Assembly (NCBI GenBank): GCA_947303755.1
Contig: CAMYZF010000011.1
Location: forward strand, 1 to 22,106
Direction: 5' to 3'
DNA from: an uncultured Erysipelotrichaceae bacterium
Lineage (GTDB): Bacteria > Bacillota_I > Bacilli_A > RFN20 > CAG-826
Length of the DNA stretch: 22,106 nt
Shown here: piece after piece, positions 1-6,002 of the stretch
How positions within the stretch are numbered: the stretch's first letter is position 1
Layout of the letters: each line of letters starts with the position of its first letter
Notes under the pieces: generated by a model
What the model saw: the letters and a program-made list of their open reading frames with translations, nothing else
Told to the model about the DNA's origin: nothing
Database searches by the model: none
Program-made: the position numbers and the translations under genes

Positions 1-839
1 TTGATTAATAAATCAAGTGATTTAGTAGCAACGTATCTTCTAATAGGATTGAAGCAGCTAACAGAAATAACTTCTGGAGTGTCATCAATGATAAGATCAA
101 CACCTAAAAGTTGTTCTAAGGTACGAATGTTACGACCTTCACGGCCAATGATACGACCTTTCATCTCATCAGAAGGAAGAGCGACTGTTGAAACAGTTCT
201 TTCTTGAACTTCTTCTTGAGAGTATTTGGAAATGGCTAAGCCAAGTAATTCACGAGCCTTTTCTTCGGCTTCTGCTTTCGCTTCGTCTTCTTTATTTTTA
301 ATAAAGGCTGCGATTTCTTTACTCATCTTTGATTCAACACGGGCGAAGATTTCATCTCTTGCTTCATTAACTGAAAGTTGAGCAACCTTTTGAAGTTCTT
401 CGATAATGGAATCAATCTTTTCTTGAAGAATGTTTTCTTTCTTATCACATTCTTTTAAGCGGCGGTTGAGTAATTCGCCTTTCTCTTCGAGAGCGTTTTC
501 TTTGGTTAAAAGATAAGCGTCTCTACGATCAATGTTTTGTTCACGTTGATTAAGTTTGTTTTCAAGCTGAGCGTATTCTTGTTTTCTTTCACGAATATCT
601 TTTTCAGCTTCTTGTTTCATTTCCGCGATTGTTTGTTTGCCATCTAATTGAGCGTTCTTTCTAATTTGTTCGCCTCTAATTTCGGCATCGCGAATAATCT
701 TTTCTGCTTTCTTTTCAGCGTTCTTGGCTCTGATGCTTGGTAGGAATCTTAATAAGAAGAATCCAATAGCAACGCCAACAGAAAAAGCAAAAACGATAGC
801 TAAAACACCAAACAAAATTTGTGTTCCTGATTCTGACAT
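1..839 (-). CDS. rny: RNase Y, 5' part (N-terminal 279 residues, runs off the window)
   Basis: Membrane-anchored endoribonuclease that starts mRNA decay in Bacillota. My translation of the minus strand begins MSESGTQILFGVLAIVFAFS and shows an N-terminal membrane helix (about residues 7-30), then a long charged coiled coil rich in Glu, Lys and Gln (about 35-200), then the start of the KH domain with LPSDEMKGRIIGREGRNIR, a family hallmark. The HD catalytic domain would lie outside the window. The start ATG at 839 has a good GGAGG (847-851) seven bases upstream. In B. subtilis rny also follows recA, but here a plus-strand gene separates the two and rny has its own promoter and a structured leader. 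Identity is very secure; only the C-terminal half is unseen. Confidence 0.96.
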   Translation of the reverse strand, partial: MSESGTQILFGVLAIVFAFSVGVAIGFFLLRFLPSIRAKNAEKKAEKIIRDAEIRGEQIRKNAQLDGKQTIAEMKQEAEKDIRERKQEYAQLENKLNQREQNIDRRDAYLLTKENALEEKGELLNRRLKECDKKENILQEKIDSIIEELQKVAQLSVNEARDEIFARVESKMSKEIAAFIKNKEDEAKAEAEEKARELLGLAISKYSQEEVQERTVSTVALPSDEMKGRIIGREGRNIRTLEQLLGVDLIIDDTPEVISVSCFNPIRRYVATKSLDLLI

Positions 840-846
840 TTTTGTG

Positions 847-1010
847 CCTCCAATATGTAAATGATTGTTATGAATATTTCCAAAGGAAATAATCACTCAA
901 TCGATAATTAAGATTATTACCTAAAATCCACCTATAAGTAGGGACTTTTTATGTATTTAAGCGGGATAATCCCGAATAGTTACTTGTTGGTAATAAGTAT
1001 CTTACGATAC
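847..1010 (-). promoter_or_regulatory. Structured 5' leader of rny mRNA
   Basis: Five inverted repeats lie between the predicted transcript start and the ribosome binding site. Hairpin 1 (997-1010) is GTATC-GTAA-GATAC with a GNRA loop at the very 5' end. Hairpin 2 (962-974) is CGGGA-TTA-TCCCG. Hairpin 3 (923-949) pairs AAAGTCC with GGATTTT around an inner CTA-CTTA-TAG. Hairpin 4 pairs 912-921 with 885-894 (GGTAATAATC with GATTATTTCC, one mismatch). Hairpin 5 (876-890) is ATTTCC-TTT-GGAAAT and shares bases 885-890 with hairpin 4, so the two exclude each other. None has a U-tract, so they do not look like terminators. I do not recognise a known riboswitch family. Autoregulation by RNase Y is a hypothesis. 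Confidence 0.55.
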
Positions 1011-1016
1011 GCAACT

Positions 1017-1025
1017 ATTATAACA
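1017..1025 (-). promoter_or_regulatory. Extended -10 promoter of rny
   Basis: Minus-strand TGTTATAAT (TG at 1025-1024, TATAAT at 1022-1017) is a consensus extended -10 element; no good -35 is visible. The expected start is near 1010, which gives an RNA of about 170 bases before the rny ATG whose first bases form the GTATC/GATAC hairpin. Confidence 0.7.
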
Positions 1026-1065
1026 AATTATCCTTGCTAGCATAGAAAAAATTGAATTATCAATT

Positions 1066-1071
1066 TATAAT
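1066..1071 (+). promoter_or_regulatory. -10 box of the plus-strand membrane gene, apparently leaderless
   Basis: TATAAT ends nine bases before the ATG at 1081, so transcription should start within 0-3 bases of the start codon. The nine bases contain no Shine-Dalgarno. No convincing -35 is seen. A small inverted repeat AATTGA-ATTA-TCAATT (1050-1065) abuts the -10 box. Confidence 0.6.
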
Positions 1072-1080
1072 AGACACGTA

Positions 1081-1662
1081 ATGAAAAAGATTTTGCTCCT
1101 TTCAACAGTTCTCACCGTTTTAATCGGTATAGCACTTTTAGTAATGCTTCCAGTCTCTCATTCAATGATTCAAACTGGTCTAAATGGTACTAAATGGTAT
1201 AGCGGAGCCGCTCCAATCTTTGCTTCCGGCATTGTTGGAGATACTCCAATTAAGGAAACTCTCCTAGTAAAAGCGACAACAAAAGCATTTGAAGGTAACT
1301 TAGCCTGGACTGCTTTAGTTAGCTGGTTATTAATTATGCTTGCTACTCTTCTAACTACTCTTAGCTTAGTACTTCTTTTATTTAGAAGTCGAAAAGCACG
1401 CAACGCATCAAATGTTCTTAAATTTGTTTCAACAGTCTTTTTTGCCGCTGCTGGCATTATGCTTTTATTCACTGTTAGAGTGTTCGCCGAAGCCCAAGTT
1501 AGTCTTAAAAAAGATTATGCAGAAACCTTTATTAAATCTTATAAATTAAGCAATGCTTGGATCACATCTGCCGTCTTATCAATGGCCTGCAGTGCAGTCC
1601 TAGTTATTCCTTATATTTTGAAATTATTTGTCTCTGAAAAAGAGGAAGAGCAAACCTTCTAA
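1081..1662 (+). CDS. Four-helix membrane protein of unknown function
   Basis: I do not recognise the family. The 193-residue product has hydrophobic helices at about residues 4-27, 76-101, 114-136 and 157-186. A polar loop of about 48 residues lies between the first two (probably outside) and a short Arg/Lys-rich loop (RSRKARNASN) between helices 2 and 3 (probably inside). The C-terminus is acidic (SEKEEEQTF). The first helix has no lipobox and no clear cleavage site, so it looks like an anchor. The gene sits opposite to its neighbours, between rny and recA, has its own -10 box and no ribosome binding site, and ends at a terminator shared with recA. It appears to be a real gene: it has no internal stops, normal codon use and a plausible topology. 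Function is unknown. Confidence 0.75.
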   Translation: MKKILLLSTVLTVLIGIALLVMLPVSHSMIQTGLNGTKWYSGAAPIFASGIVGDTPIKETLLVKATTKAFEGNLAWTALVSWLLIMLATLLTTLSLVLLLFRSRKARNASNVLKFVSTVFFAAAGIMLLFTVRVFAEAQVSLKKDYAETFIKSYKLSNAWITSAVLSMACSAVLVIPYILKLFVSEKEEEQTF

Positions 1663-1668
1663 TTAATG

Positions 1669-1698
1669 AAAAAAACGCCAACAAATCTGGCGTTTTTT
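1669..1698. terminator. Bidirectional Rho-independent terminator
   Basis: ACGCCA (1675-1680) pairs with TGGCGT (1688-1693) around ACAAATC, flanked by an A-run and a T-run. It can stop both the plus-strand membrane gene (ends 1662) and the minus-strand recA operon (recA ends 1704). Confidence 0.9.
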
Positions 1699-1703
1699 GT
1701 TGT

Positions 1704-2696
1704 TTACTTAACTTCACCGGTTTGAATTTTCCTAAGTAATTCGTCGGCTAATTCTTTGTGCTGTTCGAGATAGATTTTTCCGTTCTCACGACCGTTAGCA
1801 AATCTCTCAGAATTGTATTCATACCAAGCACCACTTCTTTGCAAGATTCCAAGGGTGACACCCATATCAAGGATTTCGGCATATTTATTGATGCCTTTTC
1901 CATATATGATATCGACTTGGCAATTCTTAAATGGAGGTGCAACTTTGTTTTTGACGATCTTCACATTAACGGTGTTACCAATGATAGTAGATCCATCTTT
2001 AATAGCTTCCGCACGTCTAATGTCGATTCTTACTGATGCGTAGAACTTTAGCGCGCGTCCACCAGTCGTGGTTTCTGGGTTACCATAGATAACTCCAACT
2101 TTTTCGCGGAGTTGGTTAATAAAGATAACTGTGCAGTTATTAATGTTAAGAATACCTGCAAGTTTTCTCATCGCTTTAGATAATAATCTTGCTTGCAAGC
2201 CAACTGAGTTATCACCCATTGCACCATCAAGCTCCGCTTGAGGTACTAAAGCAGCAACTGAGTCGACAACGATAATATCCACTCCACCGCTTTCAGCAAG
2301 CATTTGAACAATTTCTAAGGCTTGTTCACCGCTATCAGGTTGAGAGAGTATTAATTCATTAATATCAACGCCTAGGTTACGTGCGTACACTGGATCGATA
2401 GAATGCTCAGCATCAACAAAGGCTGCTGTGCCACCTTTCTTTTGTGCTTCCGCAATCGCGTGTAACGCTAACGTTGTTTTACCAGAGCTTTCTGGTCCAA
2501 AGATTTCGATGATACGTCCTTTTGGATATCCTCCAACACCCAAAGCATTATCAATGAGCAATGAGCCAGAAGGAATAACGTCAACATCAACTGGTGGTCG
2601 ATCACCAAGTTTCATGATTGAACCTTTACCGAAACTTTTTTCAATATTTTTTAGAGTCTCAGCTAAGGTTGCTTCTTTTTTGTTTTCTTTTGCCAT
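1704..2696 (-). CDS. recA: RecA recombinase
   Basis: ATP-dependent strand-exchange protein of homologous recombination and co-protease of the SOS response. The 330-residue product carries the Walker A GPESSGKT at 67-74, a Walker B-type VVDSVAAL, and the RecA signature region around residues 200-215 (NQLREKVGVIYGNPETTTGG). It lacks the long acidic tail of many RecA proteins and ends LRKIQTGEVK. The start ATG at 2696 is preceded by AAAGGA. It is the last gene of the gpsB-rnpB-pgsA-pncC-recA run; the 68-base gap before it holds an inverted repeat (2733-2755) but no SOS box of the usual Bacillota form that I can see. Identity is certain. Confidence 0.98.
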   Translation of the reverse strand: MAKENKKEATLAETLKNIEKSFGKGSIMKLGDRPPVDVDVIPSGSLLIDNALGVGGYPKGRIIEIFGPESSGKTTLALHAIAEAQKKGGTAAFVDAEHSIDPVYARNLGVDINELILSQPDSGEQALEIVQMLAESGGVDIIVVDSVAALVPQAELDGAMGDNSVGLQARLLSKAMRKLAGILNINNCTVIFINQLREKVGVIYGNPETTTGGRALKFYASVRIDIRRAEAIKDGSTIIGNTVNVKIVKNKVAPPFKNCQVDIIYGKGINKYAEILDMGVTLGILQRSGAWYEYNSERFANGRENGKIYLEQHKELADELLRKIQTGEVK

Positions 2697-2732
2697 AATT
2701 ATTTGGTCCTTTCACTATACTTATTACTCATC

Positions 2733-2755
2733 AATTTCGAAAAAAATGCGAAATT
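2733..2755 (-). promoter_or_regulatory. Inverted repeat upstream of recA
   Basis: AATTTCG and CGAAATT (7 bp) are separated by nine bases, between the pncC stop and the recA ribosome binding site. There is no trailing T-run as in a terminator. It does not match the Bacillota LexA box (CGAAC-N4-GTTCG) but could be an operator or a weak RNA hairpin. Function not shown. Confidence 0.3.
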
Positions 2756-2764
2756 CATTAAACT

Positions 2765-3220
2765 TTATATTAATTGTAGCACTTCTTCTTGCATAGCAAG
2801 AAGAGTTTTTTGACGAATCTCATCTCTATTTCCAGAGAAGATTTTCTTGATAACAACACATTTTTGCTTAGTCGCGACACCGATATAGACTTCTCCGACA
2901 CCAGCTTTTCCTGGTTCAGAAGTTGGTCCAGCATTTCCAGTAACAGAAACGCAGATATCGACATCCAATAGTTTTAATCCTTTTTGAGCCATCTCTTCCG
3001 CAACTTGTTTAGAGACGACATCATAAGTATCAATCGTGTCTTTCTTAATTCCTACGACATCAACTTTAATTTCAGGAGAATATGAAACGACACTACCTTT
3101 GAATACTTTGCTTGCGCCAGCAACAGAAGTGATAGAAGATGCAAATAAACCACCGGTCATAGATTCAACTGAACCGATGGTGAGTTTTTTCTCTTTTAAC
3201 TTGTTAACAAGTTGCTCCAT
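2765..3220 (-). CDS. pncC: Nicotinamide-nucleotide amidase PncC (stand-alone CinA C-terminal domain)
   Basis: Predicted to deamidate NMN to nicotinate mononucleotide, recycling the NMN released, for example, by NAD-dependent DNA ligase. The 151 residues match the CinA C-terminal domain: SVESMTGGLFASSITSVAGAS (about 17-37) with the putative nucleophile Ser, SVVSYS, VTGNAGP, and GVGEVYIGVA. The N-terminal molybdopterin-binding-like domain of full-length CinA (about 400 residues in B. subtilis) is absent. The start overlaps the pgsA stop by one base (TAATG), which indicates translational coupling. The place between pgsA and recA is the classical cinA position. Called cinA in many annotations. 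Confidence 0.92.
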   Translation of the reverse strand: MEQLVNKLKEKKLTIGSVESMTGGLFASSITSVAGASKVFKGSVVSYSPEIKVDVVGIKKDTIDTYDVVSKQVAEEMAQKGLKLLDVDICVSVTGNAGPTSEPGKAGVGEVYIGVATKQKCVVIKKIFSGNRDEIRQKTLLAMQEEVLQLI

Positions 3221-3879
3221 TATTTACTACCTTTAAAAACCTTCTTATTCTGCACAACATAAATGACTCCAGAAATAAGAGACATTAAGGTTGCTAAGTA
3301 GAAGAAGATATTTGAAATTTGAAGTGGCTCTGGCCAAGAAGAATCGAAGTAATGGAACGGCCAGTCGTTTAATAAAAGCATTGGAATAGCAATCATCTGT
3401 AAAACGGTCTTAGCTTTTCCAAAGTAGTTTGCCGCGATGACAACATTATTTTTCACAGCGATTAATCTAAGGGCATCCACTACTAAATCACGTCCAATCA
3501 TAACGATAACGCACACCGCCAAAACGGTTAAAGCAACAGGATTGCTTCTTTGATCTGGAGCATAGATTTGTGGCACCAAAAGGAAGATCATTGTCGCATC
3601 ATTTAAGAGCTTATCAGCGATTGGATCAAGGAATTTTCCAAGGTCAGTAACGAGGTTTAATTTGCGAGCTAAATGGCCATCTAAATAGTCAGTGAAAGCC
3701 GCAATAATAAAGACGATACAAATGATCAAATAGACTAAATTGATTCGAGAATTGCCAAGATTTGGGGCGATAAATGGAACATCTGAAAATGCTTCAACGA
3801 TGCCTAAAACAAAGATTCCGATGATCATAGCGACAATCAGAATAATTCGTGATAATGTGATTTTGTTTGGAAGATTCAT
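3220..3879 (-). CDS. pgsA: CDP-diacylglycerol-glycerol-3-phosphate 3-phosphatidyltransferase
   Basis: Makes phosphatidylglycerol phosphate from CDP-diacylglycerol and glycerol 3-phosphate, the first committed step to phosphatidylglycerol, in the membrane. The full CDP-alcohol phosphotransferase motif is present: D64-x2-D67-G-x2-A71-R-x8-G81-x3-D85-x3-D89. Several hydrophobic helices surround it (about 8-30, 47-62, 110-135, 150-165, 190-212). Length 219 is a little longer than usual because of an insertion at about 31-46. The start has a strong AAAAGGAG nine bases upstream, placed immediately after the 3' end of the RNase P RNA. It couples to pncC by TAATG. Confidence 0.95.
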   Translation of the reverse strand: MNLPNKITLSRIILIVAMIIGIFVLGIVEAFSDVPFIAPNLGNSRINLVYLIICIVFIIAAFTDYLDGHLARKLNLVTDLGKFLDPIADKLLNDATMIFLLVPQIYAPDQRSNPVALTVLAVCVIVMIGRDLVVDALRLIAVKNNVVIAANYFGKAKTVLQMIAIPMLLLNDWPFHYFDSSWPEPLQISNIFFYLATLMSLISGVIYVVQNKKVFKGSK

Positions 3880-3898
3880 AATGTTCTCCTTTTTTGAG

Positions 3899-4234
3899 TT
3901 CCGACCCTATAAGCCATGTTTTGTCTAGGATAATAATTTATCTACGCAATGCGTGCCAATCAGGCTTCGATTCGCCCTCTTGACCTCCCCTACCAAAATT
4001 TGGGTTTCTCGCTTGTGGGGTTTACCAATCGTTTCACCTCAATATTTCTACTGAGCTCGTCTCTGTGGCACGTTAAGGAACATCTTCATGACCGAGGTTT
4101 TAGAATAGTTCCGCCGTTATGCACTCCTGCATACCTAGCGTTATTGTTTCCGCTAGCGCAATCACTACCATCATCACAGATGGTGCGAGCATGGACTTTC
4201 CTCTAACTAATGTCAGCAATTATCCAGGTCGGAT
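3899..4234 (-). ncRNA. rnpB: RNase P RNA, bacterial type B
   Basis: Catalytic RNA that trims the 5' leader of tRNA precursors together with RnpA. The minus strand carries the universally conserved GAGGAAAGTCCATGCTCGC near the 5' end, GTGCCACAGAGACGAG, the type B region AAACCCCACAAGCGAG with AAACCCAAATTTTGGTAGGG, and near the 3' end ACAAAACATGGCTTATAG. The P1 helix pairs TCCGACC (4233-4227) with GGTCGGA (3906-3900), which sets the ends to within a few bases. In B. subtilis rnpB also follows gpsB. Here it fills the whole gap: the gpsB stop codon touches its 5' end and the pgsA ribosome binding site follows about ten bases after its 3' end. No terminator or separate promoter is clear, so it is probably cut out of the operon transcript. 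Confidence 0.97.
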
Positions 4235-4581
4235 TATATTTTTTTAGGATCGACCCCTTTTTTATAAAGGGCCTTCTCTAAGTCAGCGATTCTTTTAAGA
4301 TACTGAATGTTATCGCGATTAACTCCTGGTGTGTTAGGAATTGAGTCGACTTCATTTTGAAGTCTTTTGTTTTCAATTTCCAACTGAAGAAGTTTATCTT
4401 TGAGTTCAGTTATCTCCGCTGAAAGTTTTTCGATGGTCTTTTTATCTAATGAAGATTGTTTTTCATATTGAGCGTAGTCCTCAATAACATCATCAAGGGT
4501 TTCATCGACTTCTAAAGCGTCGTAGCCCTTAACATTTTTTGAGAATTTAACATCCAATAATGATTTTGAATTATAATTCAT
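4234..4581 (-). CDS. gpsB: Cell-division adaptor GpsB (DivIVA family)
   Basis: Small coiled-coil protein that coordinates peptidoglycan synthesis at septum and side wall by docking penicillin-binding proteins. The N-terminal DivIVA-type domain reads VKFSKNVKGYDALEVDETLDDVIEDYAQYE (first half about residues 11-24), followed by a coiled coil (about 40-78) and a C-terminal helix with NIQYLKRIADLEKALY, typical of GpsB. Length 115 is normal. Start ATG 4581 has GGTGG upstream. Its promoter is divergent from the exonuclease gene. The C-terminal codons run into the 5' edge of rnpB, the B. subtilis gene order. Confidence 0.92.
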   Translation of the reverse strand: MNYNSKSLLDVKFSKNVKGYDALEVDETLDDVIEDYAQYEKQSSLDKKTIEKLSAEITELKDKLLQLEIENKRLQNEVDSIPNTPGVNRDNIQYLKRIADLEKALYKKGVDPKKI

Positions 4582-4604
4582 AGATATTATTCCACCGAGT
4601 AATT

Positions 4605-4633
4605 ATTATATTAGAGACAAGATTTAAAAACAA
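4605..4633 (-). promoter_or_regulatory. Vegetative promoter of the gpsB operon
   Basis: Minus strand TTGTTT (4633-4628), 17-base spacer, TATAAT (4610-4605). This is a good sigma-A type promoter and the only strong one seen for gpsB-rnpB-pgsA-pncC-recA. Confidence 0.8.
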
Positions 4634-4656
4634 TTCATTTTATGAATTATTTGATG

Positions 4657-4665
4657 TGATATAAT
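4657..4665 (+). promoter_or_regulatory. Extended -10 promoter of the exonuclease-recU pair, apparently leaderless
   Basis: TG (4657-4658), A, TATAAT (4660-4665) is a consensus extended -10. The ATG at 4675 follows after exactly nine bases with no Shine-Dalgarno, so the mRNA should begin at or within three bases of the start codon. An inverted repeat AATTCAT-TTT-ATGAATT (4632-4648) covers the -35 region. Confidence 0.7.
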
Positions 4666-4674
4666 TACAACGCG

Positions 4675-5400
4675 ATGAAACAACTCGACAAACAATTAAA
4701 TAACGTTAAAACTTTATGTTTTCTTGACTTAGAGGGAACACAGTTTTCTCATGAGATGATCGCTATCGGTGCAGTTAAGGTTTCTATCCGTAAGGATAGA
4801 ACTATTAAAAAGATCCACCGCGGCATCTATACGTTAGTAAAGTCTAAAAATAGAGTTGGTAAAGTTGTTACTGATTTAACTGGCATTAACGATGCTCAAT
4901 TAAAGAAAGACGGCGTCCCATTTAGAGTGGCCCTAGAGCAACTCAAAAAATATATGGGTAGAGAATTCACCAAATCAAAATACGTTACATTTGGTAGCCA
5001 TGATTTAAGAATCATTTCTCAATCTTTAGCCTATAACCTTGACGCCAAAAAAGAAGATGTTCAAGTCTTAATTAAACATCACTTTGATTTAGCAGATTTT
5101 ATTTCAACATTCGTCAAAGACGAAAATAATAATACATTATCGCTAGCTAACTGTTTAAAAGTGTTTGGTGTCGAATTTAAAGGCACTCAACATTACGCCT
5201 TAGCGGACGCGCTTAACCTCGTCTACCTATATGACGCGATGCTAAAGAATCATGATGTCATGAAAACTGAATACATGAAGGTTTTAGCAAAAGCTAGACA
5301 TCTTCCAGAACCAATTCAAAGAATTTTGACTGATTTAGTCAATAAAAAGACTGTTACATATAACGAATTTGAACATTACGTTGAAGAGTCCCTTAAATGA
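4675..5400 (+). CDS. DEDDh-family 3'-5' exonuclease-like protein
   Basis: Predicted metal-dependent 3'-5' exonuclease of the RNase T/DNA polymerase III epsilon superfamily. All four acidic ligands and the general base can be placed: D18 and E20 in FLDLEGT (Exo I), D110 in FGSHDLRII (Exo II), and H173 with D178 in HYALADA (Exo III, DEDDh type). The last 55 residues form a helical extension unlike anything I can name. DNA or RNA substrate cannot be decided from sequence. The gene has no ribosome binding site and its -10 box is nine bases before ATG. Its stop overlaps the recU start by four bases (ATGA), which suggests a joint role with the Holliday-junction resolvase or at least shared expression. 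Confidence 0.82.
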   Translation: MKQLDKQLNNVKTLCFLDLEGTQFSHEMIAIGAVKVSIRKDRTIKKIHRGIYTLVKSKNRVGKVVTDLTGINDAQLKKDGVPFRVALEQLKKYMGREFTKSKYVTFGSHDLRIISQSLAYNLDAKKEDVQVLIKHHFDLADFISTFVKDENNNTLSLANCLKVFGVEFKGTQHYALADALNLVYLYDAMLKNHDVMKTEYMKVLAKARHLPEPIQRILTDLVNKKTVTYNEFEHYVEESLK

Positions 5401-6002
5401 TCAAATACTCAAACGGCAAAAGCTATTCGCCAAAACAAATCAAAAAAAGCGATGATAAAAAGACCGTCTCATTAAAGAGACATCTTTCGAGTGCGAATAG
5501 AGGTATGGATTTAGAAGGAGACATTAACTCTTCTAATGAATATTACAAAGAACACGACCTCTGCTTAATAACTAAAAGACCTACTCCAATCAATGTTGTT
5601 AAAGTAGATTACTCAAAAGGTGCGATAATCACAAACGCCTATTTTGAGAAACAATCCACCACTGACTACAATGGAGTTTATAAAGGTAGATACATCGACT
5701 TTGAAGCCAAACAAACAAAGTCAAAAACCAGCTTCCCATTAGCGAATATTTCCAAGCACCAAATCGCACATCTTAAACATGTTTTGGAGCATGGAGGAAT
5801 TGCCTTTTTTATCATTGAATTTGTCACCAAAGATGAGGTGTATTTATTGGACGCAAAATACGTCATTGAATTCTATGAAAATGGGAATAGAAAATCGATT
5901 CCATATGAGACATTTTTAAGTGTTGGACACAAAATAAAAAGAGGCTATGCGCCTCGTCTTGATTATCTGCCAATTGTTGAAAAAATCTACGTCAAAAACT
6001 GA
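5397..6002 (+). CDS. recU: Holliday junction resolvase RecU
   Basis: Dimeric nuclease that cuts four-way recombination intermediates in Bacillota. Hallmarks are NRGMDLEGDINSSNEYY (34-50), KRPTPINVVKVDY (60-72), and the nuclease core TTDYNGVYKGRYIDFEAKQT (88-107) with acidic residues at D90, D101, E103 and K105. HQIAHLKH and the GGIAFFIIEF strand follow. Length 201 is normal. Translation is coupled to the upstream exonuclease by ATGA. In B. subtilis recU lies with ponA, ypoC, nth and dnaD; here ponA and ypoC are missing but nth-dnaD still faces recU. The stop codon directly abuts the nth stop on the other strand. Confidence 0.96.
   Translation: MIKYSNGKSYSPKQIKKSDDKKTVSLKRHLSSANRGMDLEGDINSSNEYYKEHDLCLITKRPTPINVVKVDYSKGAIITNAYFEKQSTTDYNGVYKGRYIDFEAKQTKSKTSFPLANISKHQIAHLKHVLEHGGIAFFIIEFVTKDEVYLLDAKYVIEFYENGNRKSIPYETFLSVGHKIKRGYAPRLDYLPIVEKIYVKN

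Noticed and set aside
975..1019. Cloverleaf-like inverted repeat AATAGTT...AACTATT enclosing two smaller hairpins upstream of rny
   Set aside because: Its outer helix uses the -10 box of rny, so it would not be in the transcript; I kept only the hairpins downstream of the predicted start.
2428..2796. 122-codon open frame antisense to recA
   Set aside because: Shadow of the recA codon pattern, without promoter or ribosome site of its own.
3949..4206. 85-codon open frame on the plus strand
   Set aside because: It is the complement of the RNase P RNA gene; no ribosome site and no protein family resemblance.
4233..4238. Minus-strand TATAAT as a promoter for rnpB
   Set aside because: It overlaps the gpsB stop and the first base of the P1 helix; a start seven bases downstream would delete the 5' arm of P1.
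4243..4275. Hairpin CCCTTT/AAAGGG in the gpsB 3' end
   Set aside because: No U-tract follows on the minus strand and it lies within coding sequence, so I do not call a terminator.
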